From: Mesorhizobium shangrilense
GTDB lineage: Bacteria; Pseudomonadota; Alphaproteobacteria; Rhizobiales; Rhizobiaceae
DNA length: 64,000 nt
Direction: 5' to 3'
Assembly: GCF_028826155.1 (NCBI RefSeq)
Contig: NZ_JAQGPN010000001.1
Span: 4,159,501-4,223,500 of the forward strand
A program made the position numbers and the translations under genes. The stretch's first letter is position 1; the number at the start of each line of letters is the position of its first letter. Shown here piece by piece: positions 10,696 through 19,461 of the stretch. The notes under the pieces were generated by a model that did not search any database, was not told where the DNA came from, and saw nothing but the letters and a program-made list of their open reading frames with translations.

Positions 10696-10879
10696 TTCAC
10701 CAAGTCGCGTTGACACTTCCGTGAATTCGCTCTTACTCTTCGCCTGCTGTTTGCAGCCTTGCATCCGGTCATGGCGGGGGGAGAATTCGGCCATCGGGCC
10801 TTCGAGGTCGCAGGAGCTTTTGACGCGTCCACATACCCAGCGTCGGTATGCGCGCAGCACACTTTGGGAGGAGTGAAAC

Positions 10880-12529
10880 ATGAAGGTAGATATCTACAAC
10901 CAGCTTGTCCGCGCCAGCGCCACACGCCGCGACGTGTTGCGTGGCGCGGCAAGCCTTGCGGCGCTCGGCGCAGCTACCGGCACGGGGCTCGGCGCCCTCG
11001 TCGGCAGCGCTTCAGCGCAGGAAGACCTGCGCGCGCAGATCCTGCAAATTCCGGGCGTCGGCAAGGGATCGCCGACCGATGCAGACTGGCAAAAGGTCGG
11101 CGAGCTGTGCCTCGGCGCAACCAAGTCCAGCGTCAAGGAAGGCGAGTTCGCCGGCGTCGAACTCACCTTCATGGGCCTGAACAACCAGAACCTGCACAAC
11201 TTCCTGTTCCGCGGCTTCCTGAAGCCCTGGGAGGCCTATACGGGCGCCAAGATCAACTGGATCGACCTCGCCCAGGCCGACTACAACGCGCGCCTGCAGC
11301 AGTCGATCGCCACAGGCACGGTCGACTTCGACGTTATCGAGATGGGTGCGCCGTTCGAGGGCGATACCGCCAGCAAGGGCCTGCTCGACGAGATGCCCGA
11401 CTGGGTGAAGACCCAGATCGAGGCCGACGACATCGTCGGCTATCTCAAGCCTCCGGTCGGCACCTGGGACGGCAAGACGTACCGCATCACCATCGACGGC
11501 GACTGTCATACCTTCGCCTACCGCAAGGACTATTTCGGCGACGGGTCGATCACCGGCATGGCCGACGCACCGAAATTCTGGGACGAGGTCAACGCGGCCT
11601 CGATCGCCGTCAAGGGGAAGACCGATCCGCTGACCGGGCTTCCCGCCTACGGCTTCCTCGACCCGCTGAAGGGCTGGGGCGGCTTCGGCTTCTACTTCCT
11701 GGAAGACCGTGCTTCAGCCTACGCCAAGCACCCTGACGATCCGGCATGGCTGTTCGACCCGGAGACAATGAAGCCCAGGGTCAACAACCCTGCCTTCGTG
11801 CAGGCGATCCAGGACGTCATGGACCTGATCGCCGCGGGCGCCTATCCGCCGGACCAGATCAATGCCGACCCGGGCACGACCGCCTTCCAGCAGTTCCTCG
11901 CCGGCACCGGCGCTGCCCTGACATGGTGGGGCGACGTCGGCTCGATGGCGCGCACGTCGGACACGTCCGTCGTCGGAGACGTGGTCAGCTTCTCGATCAA
12001 TCCGGGCGCTAAGAAGGTGTACAACTCCAAGACCAGCGCCTGGGAGGAGAAGGAGAACTTCGCGCCGAACATGGCCTATATCGGCTGGGGCGTCTATGTG
12101 ACCTCGCGCGTCTCGGGCGACGAGAAGAAGCGCAAGGCGGCCTGGTCGGCCGCGGCGCATCTCGGCGGCAAGGACCTCTCGCTCTGGACAGCGGCCTATC
12201 CGTCCGGCTTCCAGCCCTATCGCCAGTCGCACTTCCAATACGACGAGTGGGAGAAGGCGGGCTATGACCGCGCCTTCGTCGAGGACTATCTCGGCTCCAA
12301 CGCGGACAGCTACAATCATCCGAACGCCGCCATCGAGCCCCGCATCCCCGGCATCTTCCAGTACTACTCCGTTGCGGAGGACGAACTGGCGAAGGGTTTT
12401 GCCGGCCAGTACAAGTCGGCGCAGGAAACGGCGGACGCCATCGCCGCCGCCTGGGAGAAAATCACCGACCAGATCGGCCGGGAGAGCCAGATCAAGCTCT
12501 ACAAAGCCTCGCTCGGCATGCAGGCATAA
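10880..12529 (+). CDS. ABC transporter extracellular solute-binding protein, Tat-exported
   Basis: Periplasmic receptor delivering a sugar or sugar-like solute to the permeases downstream. The N-terminus has a twin-arginine signal (ATRRDVLRGAASLAALG) with a cleavage-like SASAQ, then a family-1 type binding fold (VELTFMGLNNQNLHNFLFRG, DYNARLQQSIATGTVDFDV, LTWWGDVGSMA). 549 residues, long for the class. It starts an operon with MalF- and MalG-like permeases and is divergent from the ATPase. ATG 10880 follows GGGAGGAG. The ligand is not predictable from sequence alone. Confidence 0.93.
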   Translation: MKVDIYNQLVRASATRRDVLRGAASLAALGAATGTGLGALVGSASAQEDLRAQILQIPGVGKGSPTDADWQKVGELCLGATKSSVKEGEFAGVELTFMGLNNQNLHNFLFRGFLKPWEAYTGAKINWIDLAQADYNARLQQSIATGTVDFDVIEMGAPFEGDTASKGLLDEMPDWVKTQIEADDIVGYLKPPVGTWDGKTYRITIDGDCHTFAYRKDYFGDGSITGMADAPKFWDEVNAASIAVKGKTDPLTGLPAYGFLDPLKGWGGFGFYFLEDRASAYAKHPDDPAWLFDPETMKPRVNNPAFVQAIQDVMDLIAAGAYPPDQINADPGTTAFQQFLAGTGAALTWWGDVGSMARTSDTSVVGDVVSFSINPGAKKVYNSKTSAWEEKENFAPNMAYIGWGVYVTSRVSGDEKKRKAAWSAAAHLGGKDLSLWTAAYPSGFQPYRQSHFQYDEWEKAGYDRAFVEDYLGSNADSYNHPNAAIEPRIPGIFQYYSVAEDELAKGFAGQYKSAQETADAIAAAWEKITDQIGRESQIKLYKASLGMQA

Positions 12530-12540
12530 GACGAAAATGG

Positions 12541-12570
12541 GGGTGCGCGCGTACATTCGCGCGCGCACCC
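12541..12570 (+). terminator. Strong hairpin between binding-protein and permease genes
   Basis: An 11-bp perfect GC-rich stem (GGGTGCGCGCG with CGCGCGCACCC, 8-nt loop), 12 bp after the binding-protein stop. There is no good T-run, so it more likely acts as an RNA-stabilising or partial-termination element that keeps binding protein in excess over permeases. Confidence 0.7.
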
Positions 12571-12636
12571 GCCTTCTTGTCCGGGCGGCTGCAAGGATGC
12601 CGCCTTTGCTGTTCCGGAAGTGATCATCGGGGGCGC

Positions 12637-13740
12637 ATGAACCAGGCCGATCTCCTTCATGTCGTCACCGCGGACGACATATCCGACCGACGAAAACTGT
12701 TCGGGCGGGCTATCGTATGGGCGTCGGCGTTGATTGTCGCGCTGGTTGGCGCCGCTCAGGCGGCCCAGCAGATGGGCATTGCCCATTTCGGTTTCCAGAC
12801 CTGGCGTCCCACCCTCTATGCCTACATCCTCTGGGCGGTCTGCCTCTGCTGGAGCCAGGTGCTGGTCCGCGGCGAGCATGGCAAACGCACGCTTTTCGTT
12901 TTGCCGGCCGCACTCTTCGTCGTCTCGCTGACGGTCTTCCCGCTGCTGTTCGGACTGGTCATCGCCTTCTCGAACTGGAACCTCTCCTCGCCGCTCGGCC
13001 GCCAGTTCAACGGCTTCGACAATGTCGTCCAGATGTGGAACGACCCGTTCTACTGGAACGCGTTGCGCAACATGGTCTGGTACAGCCTGGCCATCCTGGT
13101 CGAATATGCGATCGCCTTCGGCCTTGCCTTGCTGCTCGCCGCCGAGATCCGCGCTCGAAAATTCTTCCGCGTCGCCTTCCTGCTGCCGCTGATGCTGTCG
13201 CCGGTGGCGGTGAGCTGGATGGTCGGCAAGTCGATGCTGGAAATCCGTTTCGGTCCGATCTCGCGCTTCGCGCGCTGGCTCGGCTGGGACAGTCCGTCCT
13301 TCTTCGGCTCCCCCGAGATCGCCCGCTTCACCATCATGGTTCTGGACGCATGGACCTTCATCCCGTTCATGATGATCATGATCCTCGCCGGGCTGCAGGC
13401 CATTCCCAAGGAACTCACCGAGGCGGCCAAGGTCGACGGCGCCGGCCCCTGGAAAACGTTCTGGGAGATCACCTTCCCGCTGATGCTGCCGGTTTCGGTC
13501 ACCGCCATCCTGATCCGCATCATCTTCAAGCTGAAGCTCGCCGACATCGTTATCAACCTGACCGCCGGCGGCCCGGGCGGGGCGACCGACACCGTCACCT
13601 CCTTCATCTTCCGCGAGTACCGTGACCGGTCGAATGTCGGGTACGGGACGCTGCTCGCTATGATCTACCTGGTCATCATCATCATCGCGATGACTATCCT
13701 GATGAAACTCGCCGAACGGTTTGCGAGGCCCCGCACATGA
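12637..13740 (+). CDS. ABC sugar transporter permease, MalF/UgpA type
   Basis: Inner-membrane channel subunit. Several hydrophobic segments are visible (two near residues 20-90, then LFVLPAALFVVSLTVFPLLF and later helices). The EAA loop is present as EAAKVDGAGPWKTFWEITFPLM, the coupling site for the ATPase. About 367 residues; the N-terminus carries an extra transmembrane pair before the usual start, as in some MalF-like proteins. ATG 12637 was chosen over the longer frame from 12577, which reads through the preceding hairpin region. It overlaps the next permease by ATGA. Confidence 0.92.
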   Translation: MNQADLLHVVTADDISDRRKLFGRAIVWASALIVALVGAAQAAQQMGIAHFGFQTWRPTLYAYILWAVCLCWSQVLVRGEHGKRTLFVLPAALFVVSLTVFPLLFGLVIAFSNWNLSSPLGRQFNGFDNVVQMWNDPFYWNALRNMVWYSLAILVEYAIAFGLALLLAAEIRARKFFRVAFLLPLMLSPVAVSWMVGKSMLEIRFGPISRFARWLGWDSPSFFGSPEIARFTIMVLDAWTFIPFMMIMILAGLQAIPKELTEAAKVDGAGPWKTFWEITFPLMLPVSVTAILIRIIFKLKLADIVINLTAGGPGGATDTVTSFIFREYRDRSNVGYGTLLAMIYLVIIIIAMTILMKLAERFARPRT

Positions 13741-14654
13741 GCCACGCCATTTTTCGCGACAGCGATGCCGATCTGTCATTCCGTGCGCGGCGCTTCGCCG
13801 GCAAGACGATGATCTACACGCTGCTGATCATCTGGGCGATCGTCTGCCTGTTCCCGATCTATTGGACGATAACGACGAGCTTCAAAACGGCTCCCAACGT
13901 CATGCAGGGAGCGCTTATCCCCTGGGTCGACTACACGCCGGCCTGGCTCGGCTGGCGCTCGCTCGGCCTGTCGCCCGAAACGATCGGCGCCGAAAGCACC
14001 GTTCGCAGTGAGTTCATGAAGCGCTTCTTCAATTCCGCCACCACGGCGATCGCCTCTTCCGCCATCGCCGTGATGCTCGGATCGCTGGCCGCCTACGGCC
14101 TGTCGCGCTTCTCCTACAAGTTCGGCTTCATGCGGAACACGGACATCTCGTTCTTCTTCCTGTCCCAGCTCATCCTGCCGCCGGTCGTGCTCGCCCTGCC
14201 CTTCCTCGTGCTCTACAAGCAGCTCGCGCTGCTCGACACGCGGATCGGCCTGATCCTGCTCTACACGCTCACCGTGCTGCCCATCGTCATCTGGATCATG
14301 CGCGACCAGTTCGAATCTATCCCGACCGAACTGGAGGAAGCGGCGCTGGTCGACGGACTTTCGATCTGGGGCGCCTTTTTCAGCGTCATCCTGCCGATCG
14401 CGCTGCCCGGCATGGTTGCGGCGTTCATCCTCAGCCTCGTGCTCACCTGGAACGAGTACTTCTTCGCCGCCCTGCTGACATCGACCCACGCGAACACGCT
14501 GCCGGTCATGGTCGCCTCGCAGACCGGAAGCCAGGGCATCAGCTGGTGGTCGATGGCGGCTCTCTCCTTCGCCGCGATCGTGCCGCTCATCATCCTCGGC
14601 ATCGCGCTCGAGCGCTACCTGATCAAGGGCATGACGGCGGGCGCCGTGAAGTAG
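13737..14654 (+). CDS. ABC sugar transporter permease, MalG/UgpE type
   Basis: Second channel subunit, partner of the MalF-like permease. It has about six transmembrane segments starting with TMIYTLLIIWAIVCLFPIYW, and the EAA loop EAALVDGLSIWGAFFSVILP, then the MalG-type C-terminus (ALERYLIKGMTAGAVK). 305 residues. It is translationally coupled to the gene before (ATGA), and ends 5 bp before the convergent broken vapC. With the binding protein and the divergent ATPase it forms a complete importer. Confidence 0.93.
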   Translation: MSHAIFRDSDADLSFRARRFAGKTMIYTLLIIWAIVCLFPIYWTITTSFKTAPNVMQGALIPWVDYTPAWLGWRSLGLSPETIGAESTVRSEFMKRFFNSATTAIASSAIAVMLGSLAAYGLSRFSYKFGFMRNTDISFFFLSQLILPPVVLALPFLVLYKQLALLDTRIGLILLYTLTVLPIVIWIMRDQFESIPTELEEAALVDGLSIWGAFFSVILPIALPGMVAAFILSLVLTWNEYFFAALLTSTHANTLPVMVASQTGSQGISWWSMAALSFAAIVPLIILGIALERYLIKGMTAGAVK

Positions 14655-14659
14655 GACGG

Positions 14660-15051
14660 TCAGGCGCGCACGATATCGGTAAGCGCGAAGTCGTCTCCCT
14701 TGTACAGCAGCGGCTGGCCGTAGTGCCGCGCACACGCGTAGCTGAAGCAATCGCCCATGTTTAGCTTGGCCGGATGCCGGCCCTTGCCGAAGCGGTCGAA
14801 GGCATCGAGAGCCAACGCTGCGACCTCTGGCGGAACAGCGACGGGCTCTATTTGCGCAAGCGCCAGGTATTCTTCGACGCGCTGCTGCGCAACCGAAATG
14901 TCTAGGGCTGCTATCCGCGATACGGCCACGGCAGCTTCCCAGACGGCAATCGGCGAGGTGATGTCTTTGCACGCTCGACCTTTGCAAAGAGTTCGAGCGC
15001 GTCATCTTCAACCATCATCAATGCCGTCAACGCCGAGGCATCGATGAACAT
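14660..15051 (-). pseudogene. VapC-like PIN-domain toxin, broken by a 1-nt frameshift
   Basis: The gene starts at ATG 15051, overlapping the antitoxin stop (TGATG), and reads MFIDASALTALMMVEDDALE in one frame up to about 14966. The family sequence then continues in a second frame (ITSPIAVWEAAVAVSRIAAL, later GKGRHPAKLNMGDCFSYACA and LLYKGDDFALTDI) to the stop at 14660. One missing base near 14962-14967 explains this; restoring it gives about 130 residues, the normal VapC length with all PIN acidic residues (D4, E-x, NMGD, KGDDF). As it stands the toxin ends after about 45 residues. A real mutation, an assembly error or slippage are possible. Confidence 0.85.
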
Positions 15052-15296
15052 CAATCATCCTCGTAGAGACTGTCGATAAAATCCTTGTCGGCAGGCTTGC
15101 CCAGTTCGGGGCGCCCCGTTGCGCGGAGACGTTCCGCGAATTTCCTGCTCTTTTCAAACAGGGAGGGCTGATGCGATGTCCGTTCCAGCTCGTTCTCCAA
15201 CGCTGCATGCACGGCCTCGGTCAATCCCATGCCCTTCAAGGTGGCGACCTTGCGTGCCAAGGCATCGGTCTCAGGATTTCGAATGTGGAACGCCAT
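15051..15296 (-). CDS. VapB-type antitoxin (PSK operon factor family)
   Basis: Antitoxin and DNA-binding autorepressor of the vapBC pair. The 81-residue protein starts MAFHIRNPETDALARKVATL, the N-terminal dimer/DNA-binding strand-helix of the Rv0623-like VapB group. A C-terminal tail (KFAERLRATGRP to FIDSLYEDD) should bind the toxin. The gene is intact and coupled to vapC by a TGATG overlap. Two GGCTAGCC palindromes just upstream are the probable autoregulatory sites. With the toxin frameshifted, it may now be an orphan antitoxin. Confidence 0.87.
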   Translation of the reverse strand: MAFHIRNPETDALARKVATLKGMGLTEAVHAALENELERTSHQPSLFEKSRKFAERLRATGRPELGKPADKDFIDSLYEDD

Positions 15297-15312
15297 CGGT
15301 TCGCCTCCATTG

Positions 15313-15342
15313 GGCTAGCCTAATATATGCGTGCGGCTAGCC
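15313..15342. promoter_or_regulatory. Two GGCTAGCC palindromes upstream of vapB
   Basis: Identical 8-bp palindromes at 15313-15320 and 15335-15342, 22 bp apart (two helical turns), with an AT-rich stretch (TAATATATG) between them. They lie 17 bp before the vapB start. Their arrangement fits cooperative binding of VapB dimers or a VapBC complex over the promoter. This is inferred; no binding data. Confidence 0.6.
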
Positions 15343-15368
15343 GACGACAACCGTCACCGCGTTGGCGC

Positions 15369-15923
15369 TCACTCCATGTTCGTGTGCCGCGCGCGCATCT
15401 CGTCTGGCGACGCGGCAAGCAGGTCCTTGAGCTTCAGAACCATGACTTCGAACAGCACGAAGAGTGCGCCCTCGAAGGCAGATCCCATCGGCAGGACCGA
15501 CGTCTTCGCCAGGCCCTGATCGGTCGCCATTGTCTGCGCGGGAACCAGCAGCGTGACATCTGCGAGCTTTGCCGCGCTGCCCTCGGCTTCGGCAGTCAGC
15601 AGGACTACGGTCGCGCCGGCCTCTTTCGCGACCTTCATCAGGGTCAGGATCGTGGTCGTCTCTCCCGGGCCTGATGACGTGAGGAACACGTCACCCGTCC
15701 CGAGCGGCGGCATCGTCATGTCGCCCAACACGCCGACCGGCATGCCAAGATGGAACATGCGCATGGCGAAGCCGCGCATCTGCAGACCCTCGCGACCGAG
15801 CCCGTGCGTGCCCACCTTGTTGGCTGCCGCAAGCAGGCGGCAGACCTCGTCAACGCGCGCCTCATCGATGCGTCCCAGGACAGCCGCCAGTTCATCCAGG
15901 GCCGTCTGGAACAGCGCCGTCAT
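15369..15923 (-). CDS. SIS-domain sugar-phosphate isomerase, 6-phospho-3-hexuloisomerase-like
   Basis: Predicted aldose/ketose phosphate isomerase. The 184-residue single SIS domain includes VGTHGLGREGLQMRGFAMR, the phosphate-binding TSSGPGETTT and a C-terminus DEMRARHTNME typical of the PHI/HxlB group. ATG 15923 overlaps the stop of the FGGY kinase gene (ATGA). It is the last gene of the operon BtpA-like, M42-like, FGGY kinase, SIS. It probably isomerises the phosphorylated product of the kinase. No hexulose-phosphate synthase (HxlA) is present, so a role in formaldehyde fixation is unlikely. Confidence 0.85.
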   Translation of the reverse strand: MTALFQTALDELAAVLGRIDEARVDEVCRLLAAANKVGTHGLGREGLQMRGFAMRMFHLGMPVGVLGDMTMPPLGTGDVFLTSSGPGETTTILTLMKVAKEAGATVVLLTAEAEGSAAKLADVTLLVPAQTMATDQGLAKTSVLPMGSAFEGALFVLFEVMVLKLKDLLAASPDEMRARHTNME

Positions 15924-17413
15924 GAGAGCTCCGCCATCAGCCCCTTCGACTGTCCGTACAGATCTTTGAAGATGCGGTACTGCTTGTCGTAGACATGCCG
16001 ATGCTTTGTGCGCGGGGTGACCTTGCGCGCCGACGGGTTCCACGCGCCGATGTCGCTCTTCTTCGCCGCCCCGACCGCCAGCGCGGCCAGGAACGCGTCG
16101 CCGTAGCTTGCGCCCAGAGTCCGCTCCCTCACCGTCTGCGGCAGGCCGGATACATCCGACGTAGCCTGCAGCCAAACCGGGTTCTTGGTGCCGCCGCCAA
16201 CGGCCAGCAGCGTCTTGGGCGGCTCGCCGATCTCGCGGTAGGTCTCGAAGATCCTGTTGGTGCCGTAGGCGATGCCTTCGACCGCAGCCCGGTAGAGGTC
16301 GCCGCGATTGTGCGTGAGGTTGAGCCCGAAGATCACGCCCTTCGCATGCGAATCGTGGATCGGCGTGCGCTCGCCGGACATGTGCGGCAGCATGATGACC
16401 CCGTTCGCGCCCGGAGGCGAGGCGTTGGCTTCCTCGGTCAGGGTCCGGAAGGCGGTTTCGAACGGCAGATCCTTGGCGAACTGGTCGCGGAACCAGTGGG
16501 TGAGCGTGCCGCTCGTCGCCAGCCCCGACATCGACGCGTGCTCGCCGGGGAACAGCCACGGCGCATACCACAGCCGCCCGTCCTGAATGCGCTTCGATGA
16601 CAGCATGATGATGAAGATGGTCGAGCCGTACATGACCATCATGTCGCCCGGCCGCGTGACGCCCACGCTGAGCGCCTCCGCAGCGGCGTCGATCGTACCG
16701 GCGATCACCGGCGTGCCGGCGGCAAGGCCGCTTTCCCTGGCCGCTTTCTTCGTGACCTGTCCCGCAACATCGGTCGTCCACATCACCCGCGGCAGCCGAT
16801 CGAGGTCGACGATGTTCGGGGCCAGCGCATTGCTCCAGCCCTTCGCGTCGATTTCGTAAAGCGGCGAGAAGTTCGCCGCGGAGTAGTGATCGACGACGCA
16901 CTCCCCGGTCAGCTTCTGCACCAGATAGGTGGTCGAGGTGACGATCTTTGCCGCCTTGTCGAACAGTTCCGGACGGTTCTTCTGCAGCCACAGGATCTTG
17001 GGCCCGACCGATTGCGTCGTCAGCGCATTGCCGCAGCGGTCCAGGATGCGTTCGACTCCGATCTGGACGTCGAGTTCCTCGATCTCGGCCACTGCGCGGT
17101 TGTCGACGCCGTAGAGCGCGGCGTTGGACATCGCCTCGCCATCCTGGTCGACCGGCAGCATGCAGGGACCGATAGCGCTGGTCCCGACCGCCTTGATCGC
17201 CTTCGGGTCGATCCGGCTGTCGGCCAGCATCTTCTTCGCGATGAAGCAGAAATCGCCCCACCAGTCCTGCTTCGGCCGGTGCTCGGCCCAGCCGGGCTGC
17301 GGCACCAGCATCTTGTGGGGGCGCGATGCCGTCGCGATCACATAGCCGGTATCGTCGACGATTGCGCCTTTTGACTCGAAAGTTCCAACATCGATCCCGA
17401 GGAAGTAGCTCAT
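15920..17413 (-). CDS. FGGY-family carbohydrate kinase
   Basis: ATP-dependent sugar kinase, 497 residues. The first ATPase motif is GIDVGTFESKGAIVDDTGYV, and the second is VGGGTKNPVWLQATSDVSGL; IAGTIDAAAEALSVGV and LPHMSGERTPI are typical of xylulokinase/gluconokinase-like FGGY proteins. Start ATG 17413 and stop 15920 both overlap neighbours by ATGA, so four genes are tightly coupled. The substrate is unknown; the next enzyme is a sugar-phosphate isomerase, so a ketose or hexulose is a fair guess. Confidence 0.92.
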   Translation of the reverse strand: MSYFLGIDVGTFESKGAIVDDTGYVIATASRPHKMLVPQPGWAEHRPKQDWWGDFCFIAKKMLADSRIDPKAIKAVGTSAIGPCMLPVDQDGEAMSNAALYGVDNRAVAEIEELDVQIGVERILDRCGNALTTQSVGPKILWLQKNRPELFDKAAKIVTSTTYLVQKLTGECVVDHYSAANFSPLYEIDAKGWSNALAPNIVDLDRLPRVMWTTDVAGQVTKKAARESGLAAGTPVIAGTIDAAAEALSVGVTRPGDMMVMYGSTIFIIMLSSKRIQDGRLWYAPWLFPGEHASMSGLATSGTLTHWFRDQFAKDLPFETAFRTLTEEANASPPGANGVIMLPHMSGERTPIHDSHAKGVIFGLNLTHNRGDLYRAAVEGIAYGTNRIFETYREIGEPPKTLLAVGGGTKNPVWLQATSDVSGLPQTVRERTLGASYGDAFLAALAVGAAKKSDIGAWNPSARKVTPRTKHRHVYDKQYRIFKDLYGQSKGLMAELS

Positions 17414-18513
17414 CCGACGTAATCCTCCCGATCGAGGCTGAAGTTCCTGTCGATTGCGCCGATGCTCGCCACGAGAAGGCGCGTCAGGGCCTCCAGGTCG
17501 GCGGGATCGACGACCTCGAGCGAGGAATGCGAGTAGCGCATCGGGAAGCCGAGATCGATCGACGCGACGCCGCCCTCGACCAACTGCACATAGGCGGAGT
17601 CGGTCAGCGCTCCCGTATGCGCGCTTCGCTGCAGCGGCATCTTCAGTTTCGCCGCGGTCCGGTCGAAGAGGGTGACCAGCGCCGGATGCGGGATGGTGCC
17701 GTTCAGCGTGCCGCGCCCGTGGAAGGAATACATGCTCATCGCCGGACCGCCGCCCATCCTCACGTCGCCGCGATAGCCCATGTCGGGCGTGTCGGTGGCG
17801 AGCAGCAGGTCGAGCTGAATCGAGATGTCCGGCTTCAGGACCTGCGCCGCCGTCAGCGCGCCGCGCAGGTTGAATTCTTCCTGCACGGAGAAGACGAAGT
17901 GCACGGTCGGCCGTGCCTTGGCTTCGACCAGGGCGCGCGCCACCTCCACGATGACGGCGCAGCCGGCGCGGTCGTCCACCGAGGTGCCCGCGATGCGGCC
18001 GTTCGCCAGCTCGATGACGTTCGGTCGGTAAACGACCGGCACGCCGATCTCGACACCGGCGGCCTTTGCCTCGTCGGCGCTCGCGAAGCCCGCGTCGATG
18101 TAGAGGTCCATGTAGGGCACGACCTTGTACTTCTCGTCGGGCGTCGTGGCGTGATGGCTCTTGTTCGCGATGAGGCCGGGAACATCCCTGCCCTCGCCCA
18201 CGCAGATCGTCACCGCCTGCGAAGGCAATGCCCGCTCGGGCACGCCGCCCAGGCGCTCGACGCGCAGCAGCCCGTTCGCCTCGACCTTGCGGACGATGAA
18301 GCCGAGCTGGTCCATGTGCGTGAAGAGCATCACGCTCGGAGCGCCCTTGGCGCCGTCGAGCGTGGCGGTCAGGTTGCCGAGCCCGTCCGTTCTGGTCGTC
18401 AGGCCGAGTTCGACAAGCCGCTCCTTCAGATATCGCCGGACCCGTCCCTCATAGCCGCTCAGGCCGGGTATCTGCATCAGGTCGGTGAGAAGCTCCTTCA
18501 GGCGTTCGCGCAT
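17410..18513 (-). CDS. M42-family metallohydrolase (FrvX/SgcX-like)
   Basis: Dinuclear-zinc hydrolase of the M42 aminopeptidase/endoglucanase family, about 367 residues. Metal-ligand motifs are visible: FTHMDQLGFIV (His, Asp), TSVDDRAGC (Asp bridge), FSVQEEFNLRGA (catalytic Glu pair), LLATDTPDMGYRG (Asp) and the late AHTGALTDS region. ATG 18513 is preferred over an upstream in-frame start. Inside a sugar operon, M42 proteins are usually of unknown job; E. coli SgcX and FrvX sit in comparable operons. It might cleave a glyco-conjugate or peptide-linked sugar. Confidence 0.87.
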   Translation of the reverse strand: MRERLKELLTDLMQIPGLSGYEGRVRRYLKERLVELGLTTRTDGLGNLTATLDGAKGAPSVMLFTHMDQLGFIVRKVEANGLLRVERLGGVPERALPSQAVTICVGEGRDVPGLIANKSHHATTPDEKYKVVPYMDLYIDAGFASADEAKAAGVEIGVPVVYRPNVIELANGRIAGTSVDDRAGCAVIVEVARALVEAKARPTVHFVFSVQEEFNLRGALTAAQVLKPDISIQLDLLLATDTPDMGYRGDVRMGGGPAMSMYSFHGRGTLNGTIPHPALVTLFDRTAAKLKMPLQRSAHTGALTDSAYVQLVEGGVASIDLGFPMRYSHSSLEVVDPADLEALTRLLVASIGAIDRNFSLDREDYVG

Positions 18514-18518
18514 CCGGG

Positions 18519-19331
18519 TCACTCGCCGCGGGCCTGGCGGGCGAGCCGCATGAATTCCGCCGCACGGTCCGGATCGACCGCGTTCCACGTGTTGCCGTCG
18601 ACTTTCAGCGAAGAGCCGACGATGCAGCCGTCGGCAATGCGCATGACATCCGCGATGGTGGCGTGCTTGACGCCGGTGTTGGCCAGCACCGGCGTGTCCG
18701 GAAGCACTTTTTTCACCGCCTCGAGATCGGCCATCTTCGCCGCCTCGCCGGTGATCTGGCCCGAAACGAGAATGGCGTCGGGGATGCTGGAGAAGACAGC
18801 CGAACGCGCACGGTCGGCGAGGCTCCGCTGATCGAGCGAATAGGCGAACTCGGCCGAAACGTTGTAGAGCAGCGCGAGGTCCTGGCGGTGCAGGCGGTCA
18901 CGGTAGCGCATCGCTTTGCCGGCGTCCGGCGTCCATGGACCCATGTCCGAGGCGTAGGTGCCCGTGAATATCTCGCGTACGAATGCCGCGCCCGTCGCGG
19001 CGGCCAGCGCCACCGAGGACATCGGGTCCCACAGGACGTTGACGCCGAACGGCACCTTGATCCGGTCCCGCACGCGGCCGATCAGATAAGCCATCGTCGC
19101 CGTCGACGCGGTGTCCACCGCGAACTCGTAGGGCCGGTCGTTCTCGTTGCCGAACATGATCGCGTCGACGCCGGCCTTCTGCAGCGCGTCGAGATCCTTG
19201 ACCACGCCGTCGAGAAGTCCGTCCAGTCCGCGAGTCGCGTCATGGAGCGGCGACCCCGGCAGCGCACCGATGTGCACCATCGCGATCACCGGCTTCTTGT
19301 TTCCGAAAATGCCCCTGAATTTTGTAGTCAT
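18519..19331 (-). CDS. BtpA/SgcQ-family protein
   Basis: TIM-barrel-like BtpA family member, 270 residues, with IAMVHIGALPGSPLH, GVDAIMFGNENDRPYEF, PFGVNVLWDPMSSVALAAA and VLANTGVKHATIADVM. BtpA was named for photosystem I stability in cyanobacteria, but in heterotrophs its genes lie in sugar operons (SgcQ of E. coli), so a sugar-related enzyme activity is more likely. It is first in its operon, 5 bp before the M42 gene, and divergent from the aldo/keto reductase gene. Confidence 0.88.
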   Translation of the reverse strand: MTTKFRGIFGNKKPVIAMVHIGALPGSPLHDATRGLDGLLDGVVKDLDALQKAGVDAIMFGNENDRPYEFAVDTASTATMAYLIGRVRDRIKVPFGVNVLWDPMSSVALAAATGAAFVREIFTGTYASDMGPWTPDAGKAMRYRDRLHRQDLALLYNVSAEFAYSLDQRSLADRARSAVFSSIPDAILVSGQITGEAAKMADLEAVKKVLPDTPVLANTGVKHATIADVMRIADGCIVGSSLKVDGNTWNAVDPDRAAEFMRLARQARGE

Positions 19332-19461
19332 TTCTTACTCTTGGCTTTCCCATTGCTCCTTGCTGTCGTAGCAATTGACCTAAAGTAAGCGCAACTGTTC
19401 ACGACGATTCCGGGTGTTCCACAAGCCGGGCTGCGTCGGTCCAGCGACGTGGGGAGGGATG

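Noticed and set aside
12499..13779. 426-codon antisense frame across the permease gene
   Set aside because: Asp/His/Gln/Arg-rich shadow of a membrane-protein gene, with no domain pattern.
15369..15923. Ribulose monophosphate (formaldehyde) pathway isomerase
   Set aside because: PHI-like sequence but no hexulose-phosphate synthase nearby; the kinase/BtpA/M42 context points to sugar use.
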